Source: Chara braunii
Lineage: Eukaryota; Streptophyta; Charophyceae; Charales; Characeae
Assembly (NCBI GenBank): GCA_003427395.1
Contig: BFEA01000881.1
Location: forward strand, 183,688-206,301
Direction: 5' to 3'
Length of the DNA stretch: 22,614 nt
The notes beneath the pieces were generated by a model. The model saw only the letters and a list, made by a program, of their open reading frames with translations. It ran no database searches and had not been told where the DNA came from. Shown one piece after another: positions 10,030-18,944 of the stretch. The position numbers and the translations under genes were made by a program. Positions within the stretch are counted from its first letter, which is position 1, and the number at the start of each line of letters is the position of its first letter.

Positions 10030-10605
10030 TCACTTAACACAGTCGTCCCTGCTATCTCGTTCAAACCCTACCAAAGTTACGACTAGTAAAACGGATCTCC
10101 AGGATCTATCAACCTTTCCCCTTTTCGACCTTTCTACCGCTTTTCCGGATAACGTAAATTCTACCCAATCTTCACCAATGAACTCTGACTCTTCGTAACA
10201 GAATTGGTGGAGGCTAACTGGATACTCCTCACCGTATCGCATCATCTACTCCTCCACAAGATCGGCGGCCAGGTTTCTCCCCCTACCTATCTCTCTAGTC
10301 ACTGCTACCCAACGTGTCTCCGTTGTGATCCTGAAAATGACTCGCCTAAACTCCTTGCGAGAAGGAATGTCCCTGTCCAGACAATAGGTAAGCAACCACG
10401 AAAATTCCTCAACAGAAGGGCAAAACTGGAAAGCTCTAGGAAGAGCAGCCACCAATTGTTGGTAATATTTAGCACCTCGAAACACTGATCTAATTAGGAA
10501 GTTAGACACAATTGTAGCCCTCACTGTCGTAGTCCTTGGCAACTCCCAATCAAGACTGTATCTAACTCTGTAGTGAGCGATAATGTCAGTACTCGCTAAA
10601 AATCA
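10030..10605 (-). pseudogene. Unrecognised protein remnant with one in-frame stop
   Basis: One minus-strand frame runs from just after a TGA at 10603-10605 to 10030 with a single TAG at 10246-10248, about 190 codons in all. It includes STDIIAHYRVRYSLDW, RGAKYYQQLVAALPRAF, VEEFSWLLTYCLDRDIPSRK, FRITTETRWVAVTREIGRG and, past the stop, YGEEYPVSLHQFCYEESEF. Composition is that of a soluble globular protein with no membrane segment or signal peptide. The TAG fits a CAG-to-TAG change. I cannot assign a family. It could be part of a lineage-specific retroelement protein or a captured host gene piece. The best-preserved unexplained coding sequence in the window. Confidence 0.5.
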
Positions 10606-11660
10606 CCAAAAAGCCGCGAGTTGTACCTGTAGCTAAGGGTGGTCAAACTCGGCAGTGCCCGACAATGCCTAACAAATCTATTGCCAACTACTTCCATCCG
10701 TCCTGTGACAAGTATATTTTGACTTTCACCTCCGTGACAAGTGGCTCATATTCTCTCTCTCTCCTAACTCATCTCCCAGGCTCACACACGATCCTTACCC
10801 ATACAAAAATTCCTCTCACTATTAGCCCTTGTTCTCTAGTTTGTTTGTATTTACTCCTACCTTCTAGGGGCAGATTTACTAGCTCAAGCGAACTTGTGTC
10901 ACGGCTAGCATGGACTTTTGTCTGTGATTCTATAAACACCATTCCTAAGCAAAAAACAAAGGTACGATCTCTCTCGACTGACTCAACCCAGTGCCCGCTC
11001 TGGACTGATGACGTCACAGACCCACACGATAGGTCCCCATCGTCGAACGCTTAGTAGCCCCTCAAGACGTCAATTGGCCTAGGAAAGAACCGCCCTCTGG
11101 ATCTCTCCCTACCCTCATGTCGAGGAGGATTGCTCAATGTACCATCACTGTTGGCCTGCCGTCTTCGCCTCGACCTGGACACGAGCTGGCCAACTCATGT
11201 GTCTCAGGCTGGACCGAAGTATCACGCAAACAAAGTGGAACTGTCTCAATCGTGTGCCTTACCTTATCCATGCCTCTATTCGGCCCACCTCAGGCATGGT
11301 CTCACCCCAACAAGTGTTGTGGATCAAAACCCCCAGCTATCCATCTCCATCAACTAACCTATCTAATTTCCCTCCCAAGCTCCTTGCAATCCAGGACGTT
11401 TGTCCCCTCCCCTTCTTTCCCTTCAGATCAGGGTAGACTGACTAAAGGGCGACAAGATCAAAAAATACTGCTCTTGATCATAATTAAGGAGAGAGAGGAA
11501 GATAGCATCACACGTCGTTTGCTCGTCCTGAATGCCGCACATGTACACATCGAGAACAAAAATCATCCGCGGGAGTAATAAATCAAGTCCCTACGGTTAC
11601 AGGCGGACCGAAGTCGTGAGAGGCATCCTTCCCAGACAACGATGCCATTGTCGACGGGCG
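10606..11660. other. No intact gene; unexplained stretch
   Basis: ORFs on both strands overlap here (10665-11054 + and 10769-11017 -; 11117-11578 +), but none shows a family motif and no frame is clearly favoured. The minus strand of 10769-11017 (ESVERDRTFVFCLGMVFIES) reads slightly more protein-like and agrees in direction with the neighbouring relics. The stretch ends where copy B begins at 11661. Confidence 0.3.
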
Positions 11661-12607
11661 GATGGGTTATGCCATCACGTCGAAGCAACACTTTAGTATG
11701 CCCTTAGTTCCCGGCTCCTGCAACCTGTAGAAAGCCAAACAAAGTTAGTCCCACAAAAACAGTTGCATGCAAAATGTACTCAAATTCTAGGAAGAAAAAG
11801 AATAAGCATTTTATTTAGTCCAAAATAATAGAAGTTGCGCTGCAGCCAGCCTCTAGAATAGGTCCTCTTTGAGTCTGATGTGGAATCGCGGGCCCATTGG
11901 GGCCAAAGCTCGAGTTTCCCTTTTACCATCCCTTTCCACTGGTTAACAAGGTCCTCGTATGGTCCCTCATGTAGAATAAGTCTCCGTCCCGAGCCAATCA
12001 AATGGAATAAAGCCCTCGTCTCGACTTTGTGCGGAATACGTCCCCGTCACAATCCAATCAAATAGAATGAAGTTCTCACCCAGTCCTCGTGCAGAATAAG
12101 TCCCGGTTGGACCAGTCGAATAAAACAAAGCCCCCATGCCGAATATGTCCCAGTTCCGGTCCTGTCAAATAGAATAAAGTCCTCGCCCGATCCCCATTGG
12201 TACGAGGTTGTGCGCGCTGCTTGCTGCTCTGTCCCGCTTGCGCGAGGAAGTGTGAGGCTGTGCGTGCTGCGTGGGGCACCTGCTCAGCGCAAGTGTGGGC
12301 ACTCGAGTACGTGCACTGCGCGAGGCCCCCCCTCAAGATGGCACTTGTGTGCGCGAGTACACTCGTGTGGGCGCACGTGCGCTTGACAAAGTGTTGTGCG
12401 CGTGCGTGTCCGTTCAACCGTGCACGTGTACACTTACACGCCTGCACAATGAAGTGCTCAACTCACCAACTCACCTCCCTTACTCTCGAGTGTGCGTGTG
12501 ATCCGTTCGCCGGCGCGTGCGTGATGCCCTCCCTTGATTGGTCACGTCCTTTCACGCGCAAAAGTACCTGTTCGTCGGTGCGTGCTTCCCCTCTCCTCTC
12601 GATCCTC
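11661..12607 (+). repeat. Composite minisatellite repeat, copy B
   Basis: Direct, shorter copy of repeat A. The leader begins GATGGGTTATGCC at 11661 and includes CCTGTAGAAAGCCAAACAAAG and the AAGAAAAAGAATAAG stretch, as in A. Then come CGCGGGCCCATT and CAAAGCTCGAGTTTCC (about 11886-11920), the 60-bp array, about two GC-rich units (12197-12300) and the tail 12270-12607 with GAGTACGTGCACTGCGCG, CTTACTCTCGAGTGTGCG and TGATTGGTCACG. Relative to A it lacks much of both arrays. The two copies are in the same orientation about 7 kb apart. ORFs through this block (for example 12197-12703 +) are repeat by-products. Confidence 0.75.
11951..12196 (+). repeat. 60-bp tandem array in copy B
   Basis: About four units of the same 60-bp family seen at 2568-3032, each starting near GTCCTCG/GCCCTCG and ending near CAAATAGAATAAA. 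Units 3 and 4 have small internal deletions. The array stops abruptly inside a fifth unit at about 12196, where the GC-rich part begins. Confidence 0.85.
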
Positions 12608-13587
12608 AAGTGTGTGAAGACTAGCACACCTTGTGTGCCAGCATATGCGCAAGTCCCAAGTATCCCCAACACAACCCCAGTTGGGCTTTTAAAGTTTGTT
12701 TAGCAAGCTCCAACACTCAGGTATCGCTGACAATGTCACGCGCGCCGTCGAGAAACTTGCAGCGCCCCGGTACCGAGGCACCGGTCCGGCCTAATCCCAA
12801 GCCTGTTTCAGTCCCGAAAGGTCACAAGAGGGACCAAGCGGGCCAACCTGTCGGGAAATGCATCGGCCTACTACCCACACTTGTTTTTCCCGAGCCTAAA
12901 TCGAGGCTCCGACCCTAATTCCAAGTTCGGAGCCTAATTCAAAAGCCCGAACCCCATTGACATGGTTGTGAAAATTAGGCCGCACGATCGCCCACCTGGT
13001 TTTCTTTTTAGTCACTCACTTCAAAATTCCAAATCCTCGATCAAACCGCTTTCCACGTTTTCGATACTTTTGTTTTTCCCCTCAGCACTTACTCTTGACG
13101 AGTAGGCCCATGCCATTCGGCTGTTCCCGCCTCGGACTAAGTTTTTCACCTTCACGACGCCTTCACGAGTGCCCTTGCATTTTCCTCACGCTCCAACTGT
13201 CAGATCCGTTTCGGTCCCCATCGCTCCCTTTGTCTTTCAAATACGCGGCAAGGCACAAAGAGCCCCATTCTTCAGGCCTTAACCCAATGGTAGTGTGTGT
13301 TTCTCTCTTTCTCATCTCATCTTTCGTTCGCCATTCCCAATCGTCTCTTTTTCCGCGAAGATCCCCGCTGTCCTAAATCCCGCAGGAGTACCAAGGAATT
13401 TCGTTGACCTTCGATGATGTTAGACATAGGCCTAAGTGAGTCCGCCATCTCGCATTCCTTTATCTAGCAGTTATCAACATTGCCCCTATCGGCTTCGCTC
13501 ACAAGAGAATATTATAGCCGAATCCGTCCGTCGCAGCAAGTCTTATTCTTGTTGTTGGGTTTTCTCAAGGAAGTAAAGGGCGGCGTA
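12608..13587. other. No gene called between copy B and the hAT C-terminus
   Basis: Short frames exist (12631-12918, 13095-13376, and the first part of 13480-13821), but none carries a motif I recognise. A small set of related GAGCC/CCGA words occurs at about 12890-12955 (CGAGCCTAAATCGAGGCTCC, then TTCGGAGCCTAATTC). If the hAT gene was split by insertion, this stretch belongs to the inserted DNA. Confidence 0.3.
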
Positions 13588-14633
13588 AGGCTTGAGCCGC
13601 CCGACAACGAACAGTGGCGCACCAAACTCCTGCCCGAGAGACGAGCGAAGTTGGTTTACGACAATTGGGACATTCTATTGACCACACAGAGGGAGCGCAG
13701 AGAGACGGAGGACACCCACATTCCTTGGAAGGACAATAGCTTGCCAAGACAAAGGTGGAGGAGTGGTATAAGAACTGGACTAGGCAGGTCATCTAGGGGA
13801 GAACCGCTGATGCAGTCGTGACTGAGGTTGCAAATGATGAAAATGGAGATGGCCCCATGGTCCATACTTGAGCCTCTGATGCACGACGGCGGTTGCAGAT
13901 ACTGATGATGGAGATGGCCCCTTGGTCCGTACTTGGCTAAAGAATGATGAGGTGGAAGAACTCGCGGACGAAGAGGATGACATCGCCCAACTTAGTTCCC
14001 TGGAGCGCACTTGGCATGCCAACACGAAGCCAGGGAAGCGCAGAGTGTGTGAGCTGCGCAAGAAGTCGGGCCTTCGAGAGCCCAAACCTGCATTCCTTTA
14101 CACGTTGGAGGGCTGTGACCGTGCCATGAAGGCACGACAAGTGGGCGATTGGGTGCAGGGGAATGAGGAGGCGGCGGGCCGTCAACAACGAAAAACCAAA
14201 GGCAGCAGCACCCGAGCCCCATGAAGCAGGGCCAACGCGCAAGGGGAAAAATAAGGAAGGAGATAATGAAGCACCGCCGAAGAGGAAGAGGGGGCAGCCT
14301 CCTCTTTCACCTGCAAAGAAGGCTGGAAAAGCTGCAAAGAAGTCTGTAGAAGAGGAAGAGGTTGCGGCCAAGGCAGCAAAAGCAGCCGATGCTGCAGAGG
14401 CGACAAGATGCAACAGCCGCGACAACGAGGGGCGTGTGCTTCGAGTCATGGAGGATGACGACGAAAATCCATATAGCAACGCCACAATGCAGTCTCCGAA
14501 ATCAACGTCATCGTCCGAAGGAAGCGCCCAATCGTCATCATCCACGTCATCATTGAAGGAGGATCTCGAGGAGGAGAGGTTGCAGGAGGACTCTAGCAGG
14601 AAGCATGAGTCAAGGGAGGAGGCAAAGTAGCCC
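13588..14633 (+). pseudogene. hAT transposase remnant, C-terminal part
   Basis: The frame of 13480-13821 becomes family-like at about 13612: EQWRTKLLPERRAKLVYDNW. This corresponds to the end of the hAT dimerisation domain, where a Lys/Arg-rich start is followed by (K/R)LVY-x-x-x(N). A frameshift near 13755 leads to EEWYKNWTRQVI, a TAG, then GRTADAVVTEVAND. After a local duplication the text resumes as DGDGPLVRTWLKNDEVEELA (about 13908-13967), then LERTWHANTKPGKRRV and GCDRAMKARQVGDW. The last part (14163-14630) is low complexity: a basic run PPKRKRGQPP that could act as nuclear signal or AT-hook-like patch, Ala/Lys/Glu helices and a Ser/Asp/Glu tail ending at a TAG (14628-14630). Assignment as a hAT C-terminus is inference from context and the LVY motif; the tail alone would not be recognisable. 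Confidence 0.6.
13807..13938 (+). repeat. ~65-bp tandem duplication in the hAT C-terminus
   Basis: Two diverged units share CTGATGCA, GTTGCA and GGAGATGGCCCC (13807-13875 and 13876-13938). The offset is 65 bp between the GTTGCA words. Unit 1 ends in a stop (GPMVHT then TGA); unit 2 keeps the matching GPLVRTW without one. The period is not a multiple of three, so it adds a frameshift to the transposase remnant. Confidence 0.8.
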
Positions 14634-14752
14634 GCACATTGCATAGATTCGATCGACCAGGCCTGTCAGGGTAGTGTTCGCATTGTCGTATGTTTCTAAA
14701 GGCCAAACTTTTAACAATCTGAAGTGTCCTCTGTGCTCAGCACATTTTCTAA

Positions 14753-15195
14753 ATTCTGATGAACATTTCTGAAATTTTAAGTTTTTCTTACTCTTTTTTT
14801 GAAGTTTTCTAATTCATGTGTTCTTTAGAATTTGTTTTGCAACTTTCATTTCAGGTTGTTGAATTGTTTGAAGTTTGACTTTCATTCAAATAGCAATGAG
14901 AGCGAATGAACGCTGCAAAATGTGTGTGTTGAAAGAACATGCTGCTGTTTGCTGTGATCTGATTGTCGTGTCTCTTATTATTGCCTTTGGTGATGGTTAG
15001 GTGTGGACATGTTGCTGTTGCTATAGCACGCACAACAAGACTAACAAGTGAGTTCCGCATGCTGCCACCAAGTCTGATTTCCGCATGAAGAGAGAAGGTA
15101 TGGGATATAAAGATATTATTGTCATATTAATAATATTTGTTATTTGATAAATTATGGAGAGTAATATGGACTCATATGGAGCACTAATTCACTAT
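14753..15195. repeat. ~443-bp direct repeat, left copy
   Basis: Near-identical to 21605-22044 in the same orientation. By my base-by-base reading there are about 31 differences, near 93% identity. AT-rich, starts ATTCTGATGAACATTTCTG and ends GCACTAATTCACTAT. Within it a TG...CA frame can be drawn (TGATGAAC to CTAATTCA), which is LTR-like, but similarity runs a few bases past both ends, so LTR status is not shown. No coding sequence inside. It lies 120 bp past the hAT stop. Confidence 0.9.
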
Positions 15196-16253
15196 TAAAT
15201 TATGAATACAGTTATTAACTTATTACCCAAGCTACTGGCCGGGCCGCCAGGTCCCTGGTGGCCAGCCCGTGCAAGGACCAGGGAAGGTAACAGCAAAAAA
15301 TAAAAAAAACAACAATTGCAAGGAAGATTAGCGATAGCGAACTTCACAAATCAAACAGCATCATACACATGAGACCAGATACTCGTGACCTCGAACCAAA
15401 AGCAGAATTGCATCACGAGTTAGACCAAATAAGAACACAGCAGAAACTCATAATTGACAATGCTGGAATAGTCTCATCATCATCAACGAAGAACCAATGT
15501 CGATATTCTATCTGGCGCTCGGCGCCCAGACTACGAATGGGAGATCCTATGTAGCCTAGACTACAATGTCGTTGATAACGTCAACAGCTCCCCGAAGTAC
15601 GGGCAGATCTCGTACAAGGCCGCACGCTTCAAGCACCAGGTATGTCTCTCATATCACTCACAACCTCGTTCCCCAACTCATAGATGCCACATGCACCCAA
15701 GGACCACCATGCGCCGCATCCAGCATACAACAGCGCAGCTCGGCTATGGCTGCCTGCTCCTTCCAGCTCGCCCGTGAGCGCGTGAGCCTGGCAGGCGATA
15801 GCGCAACAGCACTTGCGCACAAAGCAGCCAGTGCCCAAATGTCCAACGCGGAGGCAGGCCCTTCCGTATATCGAAGTGGCCTGCTGCTGCGTGCAGTCGT
15901 GAGGTACCGGGCCCTGGCCCAGAAGCTTCCGGTAGGCCCCAAGAGGCTGAGCCTCCATCCAAGGAAAACAGGCCCAAGGCCTGTGGTGGTTACTAGTGCC
16001 CAACTGCCCGCAACCAGAGTTGGGTCCATGCTACGAATCTCGGCCAAGGCCTAACCCAGATGCATTTGATAAAGAAGACCAGGGCTTGGGCACGTCCAAC
16101 CAATTGGCGCTGCGCAACTGCCTGAATTTTCCCCAATTGCGAAGCGGTCCAAAATAGGCCTCTTGGGGTAGGTCGAGCCTGACTTCACTTAGGGCGGCCG
16201 ACGCTGTTGCAAATAGGGGCCCAGTAGGGCTTATCGAGGCCTTGTGCCTCGCA
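15196..16253 (-). repeat. Candidate 3' LTR and 3' flank of the Ty3/gypsy element
   Basis: This gene-free stretch follows the end of pol on the minus strand. A purine-rich tract (16254-16264) is directly followed on the minus strand by TG at 16253, the expected PPT/LTR arrangement. The opposite LTR end cannot be fixed because no second copy exists in the window. An imperfect GC-rich hairpin lies at about 15235-15268 (CTGGCCGGGCCGCCAGG with CCTGGTGGCCAG). The ORFs 15369-15554 and 15566-16054 show no family motif. The start of the LTR is a reasonable guess; its length is unknown. Confidence 0.35.
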
Positions 16254-16264
16254 TTCCCTCCTCC
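16254..16264 (-). other. Candidate polypurine tract
   Basis: On the minus strand this reads GGAGGAGGGAA, followed at once by TG, about 40 bases after the pol stop at 16305-16307. Reverse-transcribing LTR elements prime plus-strand synthesis from such a tract next to the 3' LTR. Confidence 0.4.
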
Positions 16265-16304
16265 ATAGTTCACTAGTCCTCTGAGAAGTTCAGTCTTCGA
16301 TAAT

Positions 16305-16480
16305 CTAGCGTTTTCCCTTTTGTAGAGACTTCTCGTAGTGAGCGACTACATGTGGAGCAGTCTGCATCAATTCCTCCCTTGTGAACCATCTGTCCTCCTT
16401 TGGATCAGTGTGATGTCTGAACCGAACTTCATACTGTAGCTTCGGTTTCGGGGGACGTCCTCTGCCCGTTCTCCATCCAT
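16305..16480 (-). pseudogene. Chromodomain remnant at the pol C-terminus
   Basis: In a frame different from the integrase ORF, the minus strand reads GRPPKPKLQYEVRF, then HTDPKEDRWFTREEL and QTAPHVVAHYEKSLQKGKR before TAG at 16305-16307. The pattern (F/Y)-x-V-(R/K)-(F/W) ... W-x(3)EEL is the second half of a chromodomain. The first half, expected after PPTMDGE, is missing, so a short deletion with frameshift joins the two. In chromoviruses this domain steers integration to marked chromatin. Confidence 0.6.
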
Positions 16481-17932
16481 GGTTGGGGGCAACATTGAGC
16501 GAAGAGAGGGAAACTGATCTGTTTCTTCAAAAGGTGCAAGTTTTAAGGCGTGGAAAACATGGTAAGTGCGTAAGTGACCAGGGATGCGAATAACATAAGA
16601 TGGTCCATCTGGTTCATGCCCCACAACATCTAGAATCTCCCATGGTCCAAAGTATTGTGGCATGAGCTTACGGGAGATCCTGTACTCCTGTCCCAGTTCT
16701 GAGGACTTAACCCAGACTCTTTCTCCTACCTGGAATGTAGATGGGCGGCGGTGTTTGTTCTCAGACTCTATCATCGCCGCCTGTGCCTTGTGCATCTCTT
16801 CGACAGCCTGTTGCATCAGTTGCTCATATCGATAAGCGAACTCTAAGGTCCCTGGTGCAGCAGATGACTGATTCTCAAGTAATAGCAAGTCCAAAGGCAG
16901 TCTAGGCTTGAAAGTCAGTAGCAAGCTGTTCGGGCTTACTCCCGTTGCGTTGTGCATGGCGTTGTAGTACAAACTGGCGATGAGAGCAAGTTTCTCATCC
17001 CAGTCTACCAGATTCGGCTTGATGTAATGCCTGAGCAGGTGTTGTACAATGCGGTTCAACTGCTCTGCCTGCCCATTCGCTTCTAGGTGATTGCCTGATG
17101 TCATTTGCAACTGCGTGCCCTGTTCTGCAGCTGCAGCTTTCCACAATTCACTAGTGAATCGCACATCCCGATCACTGATGATAGACTCGGGCAGTCCGAA
17201 ATCTCTGACCCAGTTCTCTTTGAACAGCTTAATGGCGTACTCAGTCTTTGCTGTTTCCGGCATTGCAACTAATCTCGCATACATATTAAACCTATCCACA
17301 ATGACAAAGATGTGCCGCAATCCACTCTTGCTGGTGACTAGTGTGTCCATGAAGTCCATGGACAAGCTCTCACCAGGCCTTTCCGGAATCAAAAGGGGCT
17401 TGAAAAGCCCAAGAGGGGCCTGTGTACGAGGCTTGTCTCTCTGACAAACCTGACAAGTCTCTATGTACAGCTTGGCATCTCTCATCATCGTGGGCCACCA
17501 GAACCGTTGCAGCAGATTAGCTGTTGTCTTTTTGTAGCCAAAATGGCCGGTGGCGTCATTACACTCTCCTAGAAATAAACTGCGCAAAGACTCTCTATTA
17601 GGCACACACAAACATTTATTCCCAGCCTTCTCAAGAAACAACAAGCCACTGACCAACTCAAACTCGGCAGAAGTCACTTTGTCCTTCGCCTCGAGTCTGT
17701 GGATGATCTCAAACATAAACGGATCCTCGCGATAGGCTTCCACCATAGAATGAGTGACATCGTCCGCAAGTCCAAACTCAGTAATCAGCGCACCGGAGAA
17801 ATCAGGTCTACGTGACAACGCATCAGCAACCTTGTTGTACTCACCCTTGACATACTGGGGCTCGAAGTCATACTGCTCTATGACTTCAATCCAACGCTTC
17901 AAAGCGTCAGAGAGCACAGGCTGGGTTCTCAT
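16367..17932 (-). CDS. Pol fragment: RNase H end and integrase (521 codons open)
   Basis: This is the longest open frame in the window. Residues 1-45 end the RNase H domain (KGEYNKVADALSRRPDF). The integrase zinc-binding domain spans about 120-165: the expected first His is Asn125, followed by His130, Cys160 and Cys163, so the HHCC site is damaged. The catalytic core has Asp193 (SMDFMD), Asp254 (ISDRDVRF) and Glu290 (NGQAEQLNR), with exactly 35 residues between the second Asp and Glu, as in retroviral-type integrases. A GPY/F-like segment follows (QYFGPWEILDVVG, about 426-438). The frame extends upstream to about 18045 (SEKEPYAIYKALTHW, DHQTLKWMRT). The last ~40 residues are out of frame, where the chromodomain should be read otherwise. 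Still open but part of a broken polyprotein. Confidence 0.9.
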   Translation of the reverse strand: MRTQPVLSDALKRWIEVIEQYDFEPQYVKGEYNKVADALSRRPDFSGALITEFGLADDVTHSMVEAYREDPFMFEIIHRLEAKDKVTSAEFELVSGLLFLEKAGNKCLCVPNRESLRSLFLGECNDATGHFGYKKTTANLLQRFWWPTMMRDAKLYIETCQVCQRDKPRTQAPLGLFKPLLIPERPGESLSMDFMDTLVTSKSGLRHIFVIVDRFNMYARLVAMPETAKTEYAIKLFKENWVRDFGLPESIISDRDVRFTSELWKAAAAEQGTQLQMTSGNHLEANGQAEQLNRIVQHLLRHYIKPNLVDWDEKLALIASLYYNAMHNATGVSPNSLLLTFKPRLPLDLLLLENQSSAAPGTLEFAYRYEQLMQQAVEEMHKAQAAMIESENKHRRPSTFQVGERVWVKSSELGQEYRISRKLMPQYFGPWEILDVVGHEPDGPSYVIRIPGHLRTYHVFHALKLAPFEETDQFPSLRSMLPPTMDGERAEDVPRNRSYSMKFGSDITLIQRRTDGSQGRN

Positions 17933-17985
17933 CCACTTCAGGGTCTGGTGATCAGTCCTGACGTAGAAGAACCTCCCAAGGAGAT

Positions 17986-18535
17986 AGTGCCTCCAATGCG
18001 TGAGCGCCTTATAGATCGCATAGGGCTCCTTCTCAGAAGGTGGACGTAAGCCAACTTCTGAGAGGGCATCTTTTTGGACATGTACTCGACAGGCCTCAAC
18101 TTTGGACCCTCCTGCTGCGCAAGCACGACACCTATGCCATATTGGCTAGCGTCTGTGGTAACTATAAACGGCTTGTCAGGATCGCGAAGTTTCAAGACCT
18201 CATGATGCATCAACGCATGCTTCAGATGCCTGAAAGCATCCTCGCACCTATCTGTCCACTAGTGCCTCCAATGGGTGAGCGCCTTATAGATCGCATAGGG
18301 CTCCTTCTTAGAAGGTGGACTTAAGCCAGCTTCTGAGAGGGCATCTTTTTGGACATGTACTCGACAGGCCTCAACTTTGGACCCTCCTGCTACGCGAGCA
18401 CGACGCCTATGCCATATTGGCTAGCGTTCGTGGTAACTATAAACGGCTTGTCAGGATCACGAAGTTTCAAGACCTCATGATGCATCAACACATGCTTCAG
18501 ATGGCTGAAAGCCGCCTCGCACCTGTCTGTCCACT
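17986..18535 (-). repeat. 275-bp tandem duplication in the RNase H region
   Basis: Copy 1 (17986-18260) and copy 2 (18261-18535) begin AGTGCCTCCAATG and end CTGTCCACT on the + strand, with roughly 15-20 differences. Each encodes the RNase H start (HHEVLKLRDPDKPFIVTT then ASQYGIGVVLA). The copy nearer RT has Asn where the catalytic Asp should be (TTNASQ); the other keeps TTDASQ. The length is not a multiple of three, so it breaks the frame. Confidence 0.9.
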
Positions 18536-18944
18536 CCCATGGGGTGTCAAGGCGGGTCAAGTCCGTCAAAGGGGCGGCAACTATGCTATAGTTCTTCACA
18601 AAATTGCGGTAGTAGCCGGTCATCCCTAAGAAGGACCTCATCTCAATCACAGACGGAAGACGCGGCCAGTCACGAATGCTGGCCACCTTCGCGTCATCAG
18701 GTTTCAGACCCTCTGCGAAAATCTCATGACCCAAGTACAAGATACGGGTGCGGCCAAACTCGTACTTCTCACTGTTGATCTTGAACTTCTGCTGTCGAAG
18801 GAAACTAAGGACTTTGTCCAAATGAGCCATGTGCTCCTCGACAGTCCTACTAAAGATAAGTATGCCATCGAGGTACACGATGACAAACTTGTCCAAGTAG
18901 TCATGAAAAATACGATTCATCGCGTGCTGAAATGCTAGGAGCAT
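18390..18944 (-). pseudogene. Reverse transcriptase C-terminal part and start of RNase H
   Basis: The frame starts inside RT at [20 protein letters not shown]. The catalytic box should be YLDD but reads YLDG (Gly27 of this ORF), losing the second of the paired Asp residues needed for polymerisation. Connection follows: FKINSEKYEFGRTRILYLGH, then GLKPDDAKVASIRDWP, and SFLGMTGYYRNFVKNYS, all standard Ty3/gypsy RT landmarks. It ends in the first copy of the duplicated RNase H start. A small indel at about 18935-18945 separates it from the upstream RT frame, where NAP should run into FQ. Confidence 0.9.

Noticed and set aside
13937-14644. 235-codon minus-strand ORF opposite the hAT C-terminus
   Set aside because: Ser/Phe/Leu-rich shadow of the acidic and Ala/Lys-rich + strand tail; the + strand matches the preceding hAT frame.
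14758-15191. Direct repeats called outright as LTRs of the gypsy element
   Set aside because: TG...CA can be drawn, but similarity extends past both ends, no 5-bp target duplication flanks the pair, no primer-binding site follows the right copy, and about 1.1 kb separates the left copy from pol.
15466-15620. A possible host exon on the + strand (PDYEWEILCSLDYNVVDNV) followed by CAG|GTATGT, a good splice donor
   Set aside because: It is short, lies in the candidate LTR of a minus-strand element, and no matching acceptor or neighbouring exon was seen. Kept only as a curiosity; RNA-seq would settle it.
15566-16054. 162-codon + strand ORF and overlapping minus-strand ORFs
   Set aside because: No family motif, similar-length frames on both strands, and position in the likely 3' LTR region of the gypsy element.
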